Shown piece by piece: positions 28,277 through 37,444 of a stretch of DNA of 64,000 nt. Source of the DNA: Bacteroidales bacterium. Lineage in GTDB: Bacteria > Bacteroidota > Bacteroidia > Bacteroidales > FEN-979. The stretch covers positions 1 to 64,000 of the forward strand of contig JANXZO010000033.1 in NCBI GenBank assembly GCA_025355465.1, given 5' to 3'. The notes under the pieces are model-generated. The model searched no databases. It saw nothing but the letters and a program-made list of their open reading frames with translations, and had not been told where the DNA came from. Each line of letters begins with the position of its first letter. Positions within the stretch are counted from its first letter, which is position 1. Position numbers and translations under genes: made by a program.

Positions 28277-31200
28277 TTACAGTTTCCGCTTAACTTCGAT
28301 CTGTTCGTAACCTTCCACAATATCGCCTACTTTGATGTCGTTGAAGTTGTCGATGTTCAAACCGCATTCATAACCCGAAAGCACCTCGCGCACATCATCC
28401 TTGAACCGTTTCAGAGAACCGAGCGATCCTGTATGTACCACAATGCCGTCGCGGATAATACGGATCTTCGTGTTGCGGGTTACCTTACCATCCAGTACCA
28501 TACAGCCGGCAACAGCGCCCACTTTTGTAATATGGAATACATCGCGTACTTCGATGTTGCAAAGGATCTTCTCCTCGATCTCAGGTGAAAGCATTCCTTC
28601 GATGGCCGCTTTGATCTCCTCGATGGCCTGGTAAATGATGGAATATAGACGGATGTCAATCTGTTCTGCCTCCGCCAGTTTGCGTGCACTGACCGATGGC
28701 CTCACCTGGAAGCCGACAATGACCGCATTGGATGCAGAGGCAAGCAGGACATCAGACTCTGTAATGGCGCCTACCGACTTGTGGATCACATTCACCATGA
28801 CCTCTTCGGTGGAAAGTTTCAGCAACGAATCTGAGAGTGCTTCCACCGACCCGTCAACATCACCTTTAACAATGATATTAAGCTCCTTGAAATCACCTAT
28901 CGCAATACGGCGCCCGATTTCATCAAGGGTGATGTGTTTCTGGGTGCGCAGACCTTGTTCGCGCTGGAGCTGAAGCCGCTTGGTGGCAATGGCTTTGGCT
29001 TCTTTTTCATCGGTCATCACATTAAATCCGTCGCCGGCTTGCGGGGCGCCATTCAAACCGAGCATCAGCATCGGTTGTGACGGCCCTGCCTCTTTGATAG
29101 GCTGGTTGCGCTCGTTATACATGGCTTTCACCCTGCCAAAGGTTGCCCCGGCAAGAACGATATCGCCAACGCGGAGTGTTCCGTTCTGTACAAGCAGCTT
29201 GGATACATAGCCCCTTCCTTTGTCGAGCGATGATTCGATAACGGTACCGAATGCCTGTCTGGTGGGATTCGCTTTCAGGTTGAGCATCTCCGACTCCAGC
29301 AATACTTTTTCGAGAAGCACTCCGACATTGAGGCCTGTTTTGGCCGAAATCTCCTGGGTCTGATATTTACCACCCCACTCTTCCACGAGAATGTTCATCT
29401 TGGAAAGTTCTTCGCGGATCTTTTCGGGATTGGAGTTGGGTTTATCAATTTTGTTGATGGCGAAGACGATCGGAACCCCTGCGGCAAGCGCATGGTTGAT
29501 GGCTTCTTTGGTTTGCGGCATTACCGTTTCATCGGCAGCAATCACAATGACCACCACATCGGTTACCTTGGCGCCGCGGGCACGCATGGCCGTAAACGCT
29601 TCGTGGCCCGGAGTGTCGAGGAAGGTGATCTCCTTGCCGTTTTCAAGTTTCACCTCGTAGGCACCGATATGCTGCGTAATACCACCGGCTTCTCCGGCCA
29701 CCACATTGGTGCTGCGGATGAAGTCGAGCAGCTTGGTCTTGCCGTGGTCAACATGTCCCATCACAGCCACTACCGGTGCACGCTCACGCAGATCTTCCGG
29801 CTGGTCTTCATCATGCGAACGAATGGCCTCCTGTACTTCAACACTTACAAACTCCAGTTTATAGCCGAACTCTTCGGCTACCAGGCTGAGTGTTTCCGCA
29901 TCCAGACGCTGGTTGATGGAAACGAACATACCCAGCGCCATACAGGTGGAGATAACCTCTGTAACCTGCACATTCATCATCGAGGCCAGCTCATTTGCCG
30001 TAACGAATTCCGTAACCTTGATGATCCGCTTGCCCTCTTCCAACCGCTCCATTTCCTGGTGCATCTGCTGGCTGACGGCTTCGCGTTTGGCCTTGCGGTA
30101 TTTTGAAGCTTTTGATTTTCCACCCGGGGCAAGCCTGGAAAGCGTCTCCTTGATCTGTCGCTCGATATCCTCCTGAGTTACCTCGGACTTTGTGATATCC
30201 TTGCTGAATTTCTTGTCCTTCTGAAGCGTCGGCTTCTGGATTCCACTGGTGGGTTTTACCTCCGTGGTAACCTCTTCACCCTGGCGTTTGATCCTTTTGC
30301 GCTTCTTCTTCTTTCCCTTTGCAGCATTGTCGGAAGAGGAGGCAATGGGTACAGGTTTTTTCTTTTCAAATTTCCGGGGCTCGGGAAGTACGATCGAGCC
30401 AAGGATCGTAGGACCTTCAAGTTTGATGCGTTCCGTTGGCAGGAAGTTTTCCTCATGCACCGGAGCATCTGCAACCTGTGGTGTTTCGTTTACAGGCGCT
30501 ACAGCCTCAACAACGGGTTCGGCCTGGGGCAGTGGCACAGGGAGTTCCTCGGAAGTAACCTCAACGGTACTTTCAGGAGCTGCCGGTGTTTCTGTGACAA
30601 CAACCTCGGGTTCAGTCTGTTTCGATTTGGCTTTTTTCGACGGCTTTTTGGCAAATGCGGCCAGGTCCATCTTGCCCAGTATTTTCAGGTCACCGGTACC
30701 TTTTTGTTCAGGTTCAGGTTCCGTGGTTACAGGAATCTCCGCGACAGGCTCTTTAACCTCGGCGACCGCTATGGGAACGATTGGTGTGGCCGTTTGTTCA
30801 GGCGCTGTCTCTTCAGTCGCTGCAGTGGGCTTTTCATTTTTTGCTGCAGGAACCTCGGCAGCAGGAGGAGGCGGAACCACAGGTTTTTCCTGTTTCTTTG
30901 TTTCAACAACAGGTTCTGCCGCACCCGGTACTTTCGGTTTCCTGGGCGCTTCAAAGGGCTTCTTCTCAAACTCCATCGGCATGTTCTTGATGAACAGGTC
31001 GTCGAACTCCTTCTCATGGTCCTTTACAGCGCTTTTCTTGTCTTCCAGCGTGACCGTTTCGTGAACGGCGAATTGAAGACCAATTTTTTTCGCCTCTTCC
31101 TTCACGTGTTTTTCAGAAGCGAACTCCTTTACCAGAAGCATGTACATCTCCTGCGACAATTTCGCATTGGGATCCCGTTCTACCTGAAATCCTTTCTTGG

Positions 31201-31285
31201 AAAGGAACTCCACAACGTGGTTGATCCCTATGTTAAATTCCCGCGCAGCTTTGCTAAGCCTTGTCGTTGTTACGCCTTCACTCAT
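28277..31285 (-). CDS. infB: Translation initiation factor IF-2
   Basis: IF-2 places initiator tRNA on the 30S subunit. The 1002-residue protein has a short N-terminal IF2_N-like helix region, a long low-complexity Pro/Ala/Glu/Val-rich linker (about residues 115-330), a second N-domain (about 420-480), and the GTPase domain with G1 GHVDHGKT at 510-517. The C-terminal domains 2-4 follow and end in [14 protein letters not shown]. It is the last gene of the rimP-nusA-infB operon. The long linker gives several unusually long open frames on the opposite strand, which are composition artefacts. Confidence 0.98.
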   Translation of the reverse strand: MSEGVTTTRLSKAAREFNIGINHVVEFLSKKGFQVERDPNAKLSQEMYMLLVKEFASEKHVKEEAKKIGLQFAVHETVTLEDKKSAVKDHEKEFDDLFIKNMPMEFEKKPFEAPRKPKVPGAAEPVVETKKQEKPVVPPPPAAEVPAAKNEKPTAATEETAPEQTATPIVPIAVAEVKEPVAEIPVTTEPEPEQKGTGDLKILGKMDLAAFAKKPSKKAKSKQTEPEVVVTETPAAPESTVEVTSEELPVPLPQAEPVVEAVAPVNETPQVADAPVHEENFLPTERIKLEGPTILGSIVLPEPRKFEKKKPVPIASSSDNAAKGKKKKRKRIKRQGEEVTTEVKPTSGIQKPTLQKDKKFSKDITKSEVTQEDIERQIKETLSRLAPGGKSKASKYRKAKREAVSQQMHQEMERLEEGKRIIKVTEFVTANELASMMNVQVTEVISTCMALGMFVSINQRLDAETLSLVAEEFGYKLEFVSVEVQEAIRSHDEDQPEDLRERAPVVAVMGHVDHGKTKLLDFIRSTNVVAGEAGGITQHIGAYEVKLENGKEITFLDTPGHEAFTAMRARGAKVTDVVVIVIAADETVMPQTKEAINHALAAGVPIVFAINKIDKPNSNPEKIREELSKMNILVEEWGGKYQTQEISAKTGLNVGVLLEKVLLESEMLNLKANPTRQAFGTVIESSLDKGRGYVSKLLVQNGTLRVGDIVLAGATFGRVKAMYNERNQPIKEAGPSQPMLMLGLNGAPQAGDGFNVMTDEKEAKAIATKRLQLQREQGLRTQKHITLDEIGRRIAIGDFKELNIIVKGDVDGSVEALSDSLLKLSTEEVMVNVIHKSVGAITESDVLLASASNAVIVGFQVRPSVSARKLAEAEQIDIRLYSIIYQAIEEIKAAIEGMLSPEIEEKILCNIEVRDVFHITKVGAVAGCMVLDGKVTRNTKIRIIRDGIVVHTGSLGSLKRFKDDVREVLSGYECGLNIDNFNDIKVGDIVEGYEQIEVKRKL

Positions 31286-31304
31286 GCGGTAAAATTATGA
31301 CTTT

Positions 31305-32540
31305 TTATTCAAATTCGGCTCTTAAAATGCGGATAACTTCATTGATCGTTTCCTCTTCGAGGTCGGTCCGCTTCACCAACTCCTCAACATTCAGATCAAG
31401 AATACTCTTTGCTGTATCACAGCCGATATTTTTTAGTTCATCAATGATCCACTGATCGATTTCATCGGAGAATTCCTGAAGATCAACATCTTCGTTCTCT
31501 ACATCGGTGTCGCGGTATACATCGATCTCATAGCCGGTAAGTTTTCCGGCCAGTTTGATATTAAAACCGCCTTTACCGATAGCCAGCGAAACCTGGTCGG
31601 GTTTCATGTAAACATCGGCTCTTTTCTCTTCATCGTTGATCACGATCGATGAAATTTTTGCAGGGCTCAGCGAGCGCTGTATGAAAAGCGAGGGGTTGGT
31701 GGTAAAGTTTATAACGTCGATGTTTTCGTTCTTCAGTTCGCGCACAATTCCGTGAATACGGCTGCCCTTCATGCCAACACAGGCACCCACGGGGTCGATA
31801 CGGTCGTCGTATGACTCAACAGCGATTTTGGCACGCTCGCCCGGTACACGAACGATCTTCCGGATGCTGATCAGTCCGTCGAAAACCTCTGGAACTTCTG
31901 CTTCAAACAACCTTTCGAGGAAAGCTTCGGAGGTGCGTGACAGCACGATCACCGGGTTGTTGTTTTTCATCTCAACTTTCGAAACAACGGCACGAATGGA
32001 ATCGCCCTTGCGGTAAAAATCAGAAGGGATCTGTTCCGATTTGGGAAGAATGATCTCAATGCCTTCATCGTCGAGCACAAGAATCTCCTTCTTCCACACC
32101 TGGTATACCTCACCGGCAACAATTTCGCCAATCTTTTCGCGGTATTTTGCGTAGATGTTGTTCTTTTCGTACTCCTGGATCTTGGAGATCAGGTTTTGCC
32201 TGATGGCAAGAATTTCACGCCGGCCAAAACTTCCCAGTTTGATCTCTTCCGATAGCTCTTCACCTACTTCAAAATCAGGCTCGATCTTCACCGCCTCCGA
32301 AAGAGGTACCTGGGTGTTTTCATCCTCCACTGTTCCATCGTCGACAATAACACGCTGGCGCCAGATTTCAAGGTCTCCCTTGTCGATGTTGACAATAATA
32401 TCGAAATTGTCGGACGAACCGAACCGTTTCGTCAGCATGTGCCGGAAAACATCCTCGAGGATGCGCATCATGGTTTCCCTGTCGATGTTCTTGAATTCCT
32501 TGAATTCCGAAAAGGTTTCGACTAAATTCAGATGTTCCAT
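31305..32540 (-). CDS. nusA: Transcription termination/antitermination protein NusA
   Basis: NusA binds RNA polymerase and modulates pausing, termination and antitermination. The N-terminal domain (residues 1-125) is followed by an S1 domain (about 130-200) and two KH domains containing GACVGMKGSRIHGIVREL and KGGFNIKLAGKLTGYEIDV. A helical end (VEELVKRTDLEEETINEVI) contains a helix-hairpin-helix-like motif. The length of 411 residues is typical of Bacteroidota. It lies between rimP (12 bases) and infB (19 bases), in one operon. Confidence 0.97.
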   Translation of the reverse strand: MEHLNLVETFSEFKEFKNIDRETMMRILEDVFRHMLTKRFGSSDNFDIIVNIDKGDLEIWRQRVIVDDGTVEDENTQVPLSEAVKIEPDFEVGEELSEEIKLGSFGRREILAIRQNLISKIQEYEKNNIYAKYREKIGEIVAGEVYQVWKKEILVLDDEGIEIILPKSEQIPSDFYRKGDSIRAVVSKVEMKNNNPVIVLSRTSEAFLERLFEAEVPEVFDGLISIRKIVRVPGERAKIAVESYDDRIDPVGACVGMKGSRIHGIVRELKNENIDVINFTTNPSLFIQRSLSPAKISSIVINDEEKRADVYMKPDQVSLAIGKGGFNIKLAGKLTGYEIDVYRDTDVENEDVDLQEFSDEIDQWIIDELKNIGCDTAKSILDLNVEELVKRTDLEEETINEVIRILRAEFE

Positions 32541-32552
32541 TGCTTGATGACC

Positions 32553-33008
32553 CTATTTTTTAAATGTTATTACTTCTTTCGCACTTTTTATGTCGTGATA
32601 AAGGAGGGAAATGATCTTCTCCTCTGACAATTTCTTCGGTCTCTTTTCGATATAACTTATCGAGATTCCATGTTCGTCGGCAGTGTTGACTTTACCGATG
32701 AGTTTGTCGCCTGCAAGGGTAACGATCTCAAGCTCTTTACCGAGATTTTTGGTGTATTGCGCCGGATGTTTGAGCGGTCTGTCGGCACCCGGCGAGGAGA
32801 CGGTCAGATCGAAATCTTCTGACTCCCGGTCCAGATGCTCTTCAATGTACCGGCTCAACTGCTGACAACCTTCAATGGTAACCCCTTTCAGGCCGTCGAT
32901 AAAAACAGAAATCTTATTGGTCGGTTTTACCAGCACTTCGATCAGGAAAAGATCGGTGCCTTTCAGGAACTCATTGGCCAGTTTTACGACTTGTTTTTCT
33001 GCGATCAT
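32553..33008 (-). CDS. rimP: Ribosome maturation factor RimP
   Basis: RimP helps assemble the 30S subunit. The two-domain pattern is visible: an N-terminal alpha/beta domain with VTIEGCQQLSRYIEEHLD and DLTVSSPGADRPLK, then a small SH3-like C-terminal domain. The length is 151 residues. It is the first gene of the operon with nusA and infB, the standard arrangement. The TATCTTTG promoter box (33070-33077) lies 62 bases upstream. Confidence 0.95.
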   Translation of the reverse strand: MIAEKQVVKLANEFLKGTDLFLIEVLVKPTNKISVFIDGLKGVTIEGCQQLSRYIEEHLDRESEDFDLTVSSPGADRPLKHPAQYTKNLGKELEIVTLAGDKLIGKVNTADEHGISISYIEKRPKKLSEEKIISLLYHDIKSAKEVITFKK

Positions 33009-33069
33009 GGTATTTTAATAAAAGAGGGGACTGTTTGCCCCCTCGAACCATCCATACAAAAATCGGGTG

Positions 33070-33077
33070 CAAAGATA
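33070..33077 (-). promoter_or_regulatory. -7 element of the rimP-nusA-infB promoter
   Basis: The minus strand reads TATCTTTG followed by CACCC, a textbook Bacteroidota promoter, 62 bases before rimP. Confidence 0.72.
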
Positions 33078-33104
33078 CACATTATTTATTAAACACCAAA
33101 TCCT

Positions 33105-33112
33105 TATCTTTG
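33105..33112 (+). promoter_or_regulatory. -7 element for the YCF48-repeat gene
   Basis: TATCTTTG is a perfect TAnnTTTG match, 22 bases before ATG 33134, divergent from the rimP promoter 28 bases away. It rules out longer starts at 33035. Confidence 0.65.
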
Positions 33113-33133
33113 TTTTATCCAATTTATGTATGT

Positions 33134-35245
33134 ATGCGGCTTGTACTCCGTTTGCTGGTTGCACTTTTGATCCTTCCCTGGCCATGTGCCGGTCAGTGGA
33201 ATTATGTAAATCCGGTACCTGTTCCCGACTGGTACACCTCCATCAGCTTTGTAACTGACCTTACCGGATATGCACTGGGATCTGACGGAAACCTTGCAAA
33301 AACCACAAACGGAGGAGCTTCCTGGACAGCCGTACAGCGAACGCGGTTTCCCGGTGTTTACTGCACCGACATGGTTTTTACTTCCGTAGCAAACGGGTTG
33401 ATAACAGCCGCCGGCGGCATCATTCTCAGGAGTGTTGACGGGGGAGCCGCATGGGATGCAGTTGAATCCGGAACCAGCGAGGATCTGCGGTCGATCTGCA
33501 TGATCAATGCAAACGTGGGATTTATTACCGGAAACAAAGGTGTGTTGCTGAAAACCACCAACGGTGGAGCAACCTGGACTTTGATGCCAACGCCGGGTTA
33601 CCGAAACTCCTATGATTGCCGCTTCGCATCTTCCAGCAAGGGCTTCATAGCCTGCGGACAGACGCTTCTCAAAACCGTCAACGGCGGAGTTAACTGGAGC
33701 GTTTGTCTCAGCTCCGATACAATTTGGGGTTTTTTGCAAATTGCCTGTATCGATTCTCTCACTGTTTTCGCAACCGGGCCAAGAGGCACGCTCTTCCAGA
33801 CCACCGATGGCGGGTCAAACTGGTTGCGCATCAATCTTCCGGTATCTGCAAATTTTTATGCCATTGCTTTCCCGACGGCATCCACGGGATTTCTTGCCGG
33901 CAGCAGTGGAACCATGCTAAGGACCCTCGATGGAGGAACCACCTGGAATGTTTACCAGACCGGTTTTTCATACGACCTGAGGGCGCTCGCCTTTTCCGAT
34001 TCGACAACCGGATGCGTGGCAGGAGCGTTAGGAGCCATTCTGCGTACCGGAGATTCGGGCAACTCCTGGTCGCCGGTCACCTTCACCACGCTGGTTAGCC
34101 TCAACGCCGTCGATTTTGCCGGGCCTGCCACTGGTTTTGCTGCAGGAGCCGGCGGTACGATTCTGAAAACCACCGATGGCGGCAGCACCTGGGTGTTGCT
34201 TCAAACCGGCACTACCGATAACCTGACCACACTTTTTTCGGTTGATGCGATGTTTACCTATGCCGGCACTGAGGGCGGTAACCTCCTCCGAACCACCAAC
34301 GGCGGGTTGACCTGGGAAAAGATTAATACCCCTGTTTTTGCCTCCCTGACTTCAATCTTTTTTCGTGGCCGGTTAATGGGTTTTATTACCGGCAGCAACG
34401 GCGTGGTGAGTAAAACCAGCGATGGGGGAGCCTCCTGGAGCCTGGTCAACACCGGCACGACCGAAGTATGCATGTCGACCTGCTTCTCTGCCACCACAGG
34501 GATGGCGTGTGGTACCAATGGCCTTGTAATCAGGTCCGCCGATAATGGTAACACCTGGACCCCGGTAGCAGTGCCGGAATTCATCAATGCCTCCCTTAAC
34601 CGGATTGTATATGCCGGTGAGAATACCTGGTGCCTGATCGGGAACCTCTGGATGGGAACTACCAGCACGATGTTCTTTGGCCAAAGTACCGACGATGGAA
34701 AAAGCTGGAAAGTGAAAACCTTCGATTATTTTAATTCCAACTGGTTCAACTCATTGTATTTTACCGATCCCCTTACCGGTTCTATCGCGGGTTCGAAGAT
34801 CCTTTTGAAAACAACCGACGGAGGAGCACACTGGATAGACCAAACACCAGCATACACGTCCGCCGGAAGCAACGACATCTGTTTCACCGACGTGCAGACA
34901 GGTATTGCCGTGGGTGGCTACGGACAGATCATTAAAACCACAAATGGCGGCGGACTGGGAATCAACAATCCAAACCAGGTAGAAGCTGGCATGCTCGGAC
35001 AGCCCTATCCGAATCCGGCGCAGGTCGATGTTCACCTTCCGTTTAGCCTCCACCGCGCGGAAGTTGTCAGGATCGATATCCTCGACTTTACCGGACGTAC
35101 TCTGCTGGTGCTGAAAGAGGGCTGGGTTGAGGCGGGCGATTACCTGGCAGGGTTTTCGGTACGGGCATGGCCCCGGGGATTATACCTGTGCCGCCTGCAG
35201 TCCGAAGGGAAGACTGAATACCGGAAATTGATAATCCATCCCTGA
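33134..35245 (+). CDS. Secreted YCF48-repeat protein with T9SS type A sorting domain
   Basis: The start ATG 33134 gives a signal peptide (MRLVLRLLVALLILPWPCAG). The mature part is a beta-propeller-like array of about a dozen units with the signature TxxGGxxW (for example TTNGGATWTLM, TTDGGSNWLRI, TSDGGASWSLV), as in YCF48/HCF136 and sialidase-like (BNR) repeats. The last about 80 residues are a type A T9SS sorting domain: QPYPNPAQVDVHL, VRIDILDFTGRTLL, GLYLCRLQSEGKTEYRKLII. The protein is probably exported across the outer membrane. The role of such secreted propellers in Bacteroidota is unknown; binding to glycans or other surface polymers is one possibility. Confidence 0.86.
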   Translation: MRLVLRLLVALLILPWPCAGQWNYVNPVPVPDWYTSISFVTDLTGYALGSDGNLAKTTNGGASWTAVQRTRFPGVYCTDMVFTSVANGLITAAGGIILRSVDGGAAWDAVESGTSEDLRSICMINANVGFITGNKGVLLKTTNGGATWTLMPTPGYRNSYDCRFASSSKGFIACGQTLLKTVNGGVNWSVCLSSDTIWGFLQIACIDSLTVFATGPRGTLFQTTDGGSNWLRINLPVSANFYAIAFPTASTGFLAGSSGTMLRTLDGGTTWNVYQTGFSYDLRALAFSDSTTGCVAGALGAILRTGDSGNSWSPVTFTTLVSLNAVDFAGPATGFAAGAGGTILKTTDGGSTWVLLQTGTTDNLTTLFSVDAMFTYAGTEGGNLLRTTNGGLTWEKINTPVFASLTSIFFRGRLMGFITGSNGVVSKTSDGGASWSLVNTGTTEVCMSTCFSATTGMACGTNGLVIRSADNGNTWTPVAVPEFINASLNRIVYAGENTWCLIGNLWMGTTSTMFFGQSTDDGKSWKVKTFDYFNSNWFNSLYFTDPLTGSIAGSKILLKTTDGGAHWIDQTPAYTSAGSNDICFTDVQTGIAVGGYGQIIKTTNGGGLGINNPNQVEAGMLGQPYPNPAQVDVHLPFSLHRAEVVRIDILDFTGRTLLVLKEGWVEAGDYLAGFSVRAWPRGLYLCRLQSEGKTEYRKLIIHP

Positions 35246-35253
35246 AAAATTTC

Positions 35254-35261
35254 GATATTTG
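35254..35261 (+). promoter_or_regulatory. Possible -7 element for the polytopic membrane protein gene
   Basis: GATATTTG followed by CCC has one mismatch to TAnnTTTG and lies 15 bases before ATG 35276. Confidence 0.35.
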
Positions 35262-35275
35262 CCCAAAATTCCATT

Positions 35276-37243
35276 ATGACGCTGAAAAATATCTCTGAGA
35301 AGACATTCTCACTGCTGGTCTTCGGTGTCACCGCAGCGGTACTTGTGGTACTTTCCCTGCTTACCGACGGGAACTACGGCGGGACCGACAACTTCAACCA
35401 CTATTTCATTGCACTTTCTGTGTGGAAGCAGCCCCATAATTTTCTCGACTCCTGGGGCCGGCCGCTCTACACCATATTAAGTGCTCCGTTTGCACTTCTG
35501 GGTTATGAGGCGGTGAAGCTGTTTAATGTTGCGCTCGGATTGCTCACCGCCTGGTTCGCCTACCTCACCGTGAAGCGACTTGGAATTACCCGCAGCTGGA
35601 TGGTGATCATTTTTGTTTGCTTCATGCCGATCTACCTCGTAATGCTGTTTACCGGCCTTACGGAGATACTTTTCAGCTTTGTCGTGATACTCTCCGTTTA
35701 CCTTTTCTTTCGCGAAAAATATATCTGCTCGGCGCTGGTACTCTCTTTTTTACCCTTTGCACGCACCGAAGGATTTGTGCTGCTCCCTTTTCTCGGCCTG
35801 GCCCTGATGCTGCGCAGACAATGGAGAGCCATTCCCTTCATCGCCTTTGGTTTTCTGTTTTTGAGTTTTATCGGAAGTTTTTATCACAAGGATTTTTTCT
35901 GGATCATTACCAAGTTTCCCTATCCGGTAACACACGGCCATATTACCTATAAGGTTTCCGGATCGCTTTTTCATTTTCTGACCTCACGCGATTTTATCAT
36001 CGGGTTACCGCTTGAAATACTGTTTCTGTACGGATCGATGCTGCTGGTGCGTGATCTTTTTTTGAAGGAGAAGAAAGTACAAACGGAGGCCTTATTTATT
36101 ATGGTGATGGTTTTGGCTCCCTTTCTCACCTACCTCCTGATGCACTCTGTGTTATGGTGGAAGGCGCTGGGCGGCTCAATCGGGCTTGTTCGCGTGATGG
36201 CCGCTGTTACTCCGCTTGCCGCAATCGTTTGCCTGAAAGGTTTCAGTGCCATTGATAAACTCTTCGGAAACCGCTGGTGGTTAAGCGCACTCTTTGCCAT
36301 CGGGATAACATATTTCGTCGTCAGGGCCGCTGTTACGATCCACAAGATCCCCCTGAAACCGGACCAAGAAGAGACCACCATCAAGAAAGCTGCCAAATGG
36401 CTGCGCTCCTCCCCGTATTATGGACGCCCGTTTTTCTTTACCTGCCTTGATTTTCCGTTCTTTTACGGCGTCAATGCAAACGAGCCGCTGGTGTGCAAAT
36501 GTGCCTGGTTTTTCTATACCCGGAACCTGGGACCGCTCCCAATTGGGGGAATACTGATCTGGGATGCCCATTTCGGTCCCAACGAAAACCAGGTGCCGCT
36601 TGATTCGGTGCTGATGAACCCAACTCTGAAACTGTTGAATGTTTTCAGGCCGGATCAGGAGTGGACGACCTACGGCGGTTATAACTATGAAGTCTATGTA
36701 GTTGAAAAAGTCCCTCTTGGAACCCCGTTCAGCAATGGCGCGATCCTCGATTCGATCGCCACAGATGAGGCTGCAAAATGCATACTTACAAAACGTTATG
36801 TGCTCGACTTCGAAAAGAATTTTCCGGGGGTTGAACCATCGAAGACCTCATCCGAAAAATCTTTTTCGGGAACGAAGTCCGTAAAGATCGACGGAGATTG
36901 CGAATTCAGCGCAGGCTTTTTCAAAAAAGCCGCAGAAATTACCAGCGAATCCGACGGAATACAGCTCTGGTGCAGTGTGAAGGTTTATTCCGACTCGGCA
37001 TTCACCCTCAATCCGGCCACATTGGTCATCTCGGTTGAAAGTAAAGAGGGTTCATATTATTACCGGTCCGTTCCGCTCGAATCGCTGACCCTCGCACCAG
37101 GCCAATGGAATACAGTTAAACTTACCGCGCGGATTTCCGAGATCCGGTCGCCGAACGACCAAGTGAAAGTCTACATCTGGCACCGTGGTAAAACCACCAT
37201 GTACATGGACGACCTGATAGTTGAGGTGAGAAAAGTGAGGTGA
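35276..37243 (+). CDS. Polytopic GT-C-like membrane protein with C-terminal beta domain
   Basis: The first about 390 residues contain roughly ten hydrophobic segments with the features of GT-C glycosyltransferases: an early acidic loop (NYGGTDNFNHYF, about residues 32-43) and a conserved FARTEGFVLLP loop. Such enzymes transfer sugars from lipid carriers to proteins or lipids on the periplasmic face. The C-terminal about 150 residues form a soluble beta-rich domain (EPSKTSSEKSFSGTKSVKIDGD), resembling carbohydrate-binding jelly rolls. That domain would be outside the membrane. I cannot name the substrate. The next protein-coding gene, DUF2723, is also a predicted membrane glycosyltransferase. 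Confidence 0.65.
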   Translation: MTLKNISEKTFSLLVFGVTAAVLVVLSLLTDGNYGGTDNFNHYFIALSVWKQPHNFLDSWGRPLYTILSAPFALLGYEAVKLFNVALGLLTAWFAYLTVKRLGITRSWMVIIFVCFMPIYLVMLFTGLTEILFSFVVILSVYLFFREKYICSALVLSFLPFARTEGFVLLPFLGLALMLRRQWRAIPFIAFGFLFLSFIGSFYHKDFFWIITKFPYPVTHGHITYKVSGSLFHFLTSRDFIIGLPLEILFLYGSMLLVRDLFLKEKKVQTEALFIMVMVLAPFLTYLLMHSVLWWKALGGSIGLVRVMAAVTPLAAIVCLKGFSAIDKLFGNRWWLSALFAIGITYFVVRAAVTIHKIPLKPDQEETTIKKAAKWLRSSPYYGRPFFFTCLDFPFFYGVNANEPLVCKCAWFFYTRNLGPLPIGGILIWDAHFGPNENQVPLDSVLMNPTLKLLNVFRPDQEWTTYGGYNYEVYVVEKVPLGTPFSNGAILDSIATDEAAKCILTKRYVLDFEKNFPGVEPSKTSSEKSFSGTKSVKIDGDCEFSAGFFKKAAEITSESDGIQLWCSVKVYSDSAFTLNPATLVISVESKEGSYYYRSVPLESLTLAPGQWNTVKLTARISEIRSPNDQVKVYIWHRGKTTMYMDDLIVEVRKVR

Positions 37244-37250
37244 TTTTTTG

Positions 37251-37321
37251 TTGACCCACCAGGATTCGAACCTAGACCAAGAGAACCAAAATCTCTAGTG
37301 CTGCCTTTACACCATGGGTCA
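37251..37321 (-). tRNA. tRNA-Gln (anticodon UUG)
   Basis: A 71-base cloverleaf on the minus strand has acceptor stem TGACCCA/TGGGTCA with discriminator A, D-arm GTGT/GCAC, anticodon stem AGAGA/TCTCT with loop TTTTGGT (anticodon TTG), and T-arm CTAGG/CCTGG with loop TTCGAAT. CCA is not encoded. A TATCTTTG promoter box lies at 37386-37393. Confidence 0.95.
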
Positions 37322-37385
37322 TTACGATTTACGATTGAACATTGTGCATTTAGCTCTTACCTTCAAGGCTCAACGTAAACGGCTG

Positions 37386-37393
37386 CAAAGATA
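37386..37393 (-). promoter_or_regulatory. -7 element of the tRNA-Gln promoter
   Basis: The minus strand reads TATCTTTG, a perfect match, 64 bases before the tRNA 5' end. Confidence 0.6.
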
Positions 37394-37404
37394 AAAAAAA
37401 TTTG

Positions 37405-37412
37405 TACTTTTG
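37405..37412 (+). promoter_or_regulatory. -7 element for the DUF2723 gene
   Basis: TACTTTTG matches TAnnTTTG, 32 bases before ATG 37445, divergent from the tRNA-Gln promoter 11 bases away. Confidence 0.65.
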
Positions 37413-37444
37413 CTCCTTAATATTTCCTGAAAAATCGCTGTTAA

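Noticed and set aside
30455..31300. Long open frame of over 280 codons antisense to the infB N-terminal linker
   Set aside because: It follows from the biased Pro/Ala/Glu/Val codon use of the IF-2 linker; its product is low complexity and has no domain, and infB is certain.
33035..33133. Longer N-terminal extension of the YCF48-repeat protein
   Set aside because: A TATCTTTG promoter box lies inside the extension and the signal peptide only starts at ATG 33134.
37251..37321. tRNA-Gln as a second integration site
   Set aside because: No integrase, repeat or composition change is found on either side; the flanking genes are ordinary chromosomal genes.
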